Shown: positions 63,743 through 64,000 of the stretch, one piece after another | How positions within the stretch are numbered: the first letter of the stretch is position 1 | Layout: the number at the start of each line of letters is the position of its first letter | Assembly: GCA_905221605.1 (NCBI GenBank) | Contig: CAJNDS010000102.1 | Coordinates: 124,001 to 188,000 of the forward strand | DNA: 64,000 nt | Source: Symbiodinium natans | Taxonomy: Eukaryota; Sar; Dinophyceae; Suessiales; Symbiodiniaceae | Reading direction: 5' to 3' | Program-made: the position numbers and the translations under genes | The notes under the pieces: model-generated | Databases searched by the model: none | What the model was told of the DNA's origin: nothing | What the model saw: the letters and a program-made list of their open reading frames with translations, nothing else

Positions 63743-63810
63743 CCTAGTTGCTGAGTACCCTGGCCCCAAGAAGGGTAGCCTTTCAATTGTAGGAGGATTG
63801 TATAGTTTCG
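63743..63810. repeat. FB-D foldback repeat, partial
   Basis: CCTAGTTGCTGAGTA..GGTAGCCTTTCAATTGTAGG..GGATTGTATAG matches the left part of the copy at 12244. Confidence 0.6.
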
Positions 63811-64000
63811 TCGAGTGACCCTAAACCCGAAATCCTAAACCCATTCGGCCGGTGGGGCTTGGGGGCTTTAGGGGGTAAGGGTGCTTTTCGTTGAAATATT
63901 GCTGGGCAGAGCTTGGTGCCTTGAAATTCAAAGTGCCGTTTAGAGGAGTTAGATCGACTCCTATACCATGATACCAGTGCACATCATGATACCAGTATAC

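Larger units (their letters stand above)
53166..64000. other. ITS and foldback-rich right part
   Basis: No confident gene. ITS at about 54633-54650, 55023-55078, 55833-55852, 55960-55975, 56640-56690, 56758-56852, 56957-57020, 57492-57525 (TTTCGGG units), 57749-57812, 57836-57857, 58340-58360, 58810-58870, 59700-59780, 60470-60540, 62310-62350, 62770-62800, 63345-63405 and 63499-63525. Stretches 53390-54100, 54205-54620, 59800-60120, 60570-61280 and 61410-62300 hold only short frames without family resemblance. One minus-strand stretch (61950-62120: GIALSAWAQGIRMERITNTL, then HDVLCAAWQVF) could be an exon. Confidence 0.65.

Noticed and set aside
1-64000. True telomere or chromosome end
   Set aside because: All telomere-type arrays are short, internal, in both orientations and surrounded by unique DNA.

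Overview
The window looks like nuclear DNA of a dinoflagellate, probably Suessiales/Symbiodiniaceae-like; that placement is inference. The support is: plant-type telomere units (CCCTAAA/TTTAGGG) at about sixty internal sites on both strands; a Ty1/copia element whose Pol carries methyltransferase-like and dioxygenase-like modules of the kind found in dinoflagellate elements; lysine/arginine-proline-alanine (KKPAA/KRPSA) repeats in a protein; a GT-AG intron; and very low gene density. No bacterial operon, rRNA or tRNA gene was recognised, and the telomere-like repeats are internal, so this is not a chromosome end.

Layout. 1-1459: telomere-like repeats and short foldback repeats. 1460-11374: complete LTR retrotransposon (copia order) on the minus strand, with identical 229-bp LTRs, inserted in a telomere-type repeat (duplication TAGGG). 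11375-24165: dense interstitial telomeric sequence (ITS), at least five small foldback families, a 338-bp tandem family and a few candidate exons. 24166-24464: foldback with perfect 22-bp inverted ends. 24587-32396: 7.8-kb satellite element with hairpin-forming inverted ends set in (AT)n. 32397-35580: ITS, poly(G), AT-rich DNA. 35582-36955: two-exon nucleoside hydrolase gene (minus), whose intron is a foldback repeat plus ITS. 37346-44705: sparse, with tandem repeats and foldbacks. 44706-46929: 2.2-kb element with inverted ends, carrying a large palindromic array. 46958-53011: 6.05-kb element with inverted ends, carrying three minus-strand genes (an acidic coiled-coil protein, a P-loop protein resembling superfamily 3 helicases, and an IS1595/Merlin-type DDE transposase) plus its own palindromic array. 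53012-64000: (AT)n, ITS, foldbacks and candidate exons.

Foldback families are named here by their ends. FB-A: CTACTATTTGCTTAAGAAC, 4-bp duplications. FB-B: CCTGGG..CCTACAGTTT. FB-C: GGTTTCCGAAAT..AAGGGGATCC. FB-D: GCTGAGTAGAT. FB-E: TTGGGATGTTCCC. FB-F: GATGGGC.

Best candidates for something new: (1) the three-gene element at 46958-53011, which joins a DDE transposase to a putative helicase; (2) the shared architecture of three neighbouring elements, namely (AT)n flanks, inverted ends and an internal palindromic satellite; (3) a copia Pol that combines a cytosine-methyltransferase-like and a 2-oxoglutarate/Fe(II)-dioxygenase-like domain; (4) telomere repeats caught inserting into a foldback repeat and between a 22-bp duplication, as if telomerase had acted on internal breaks.
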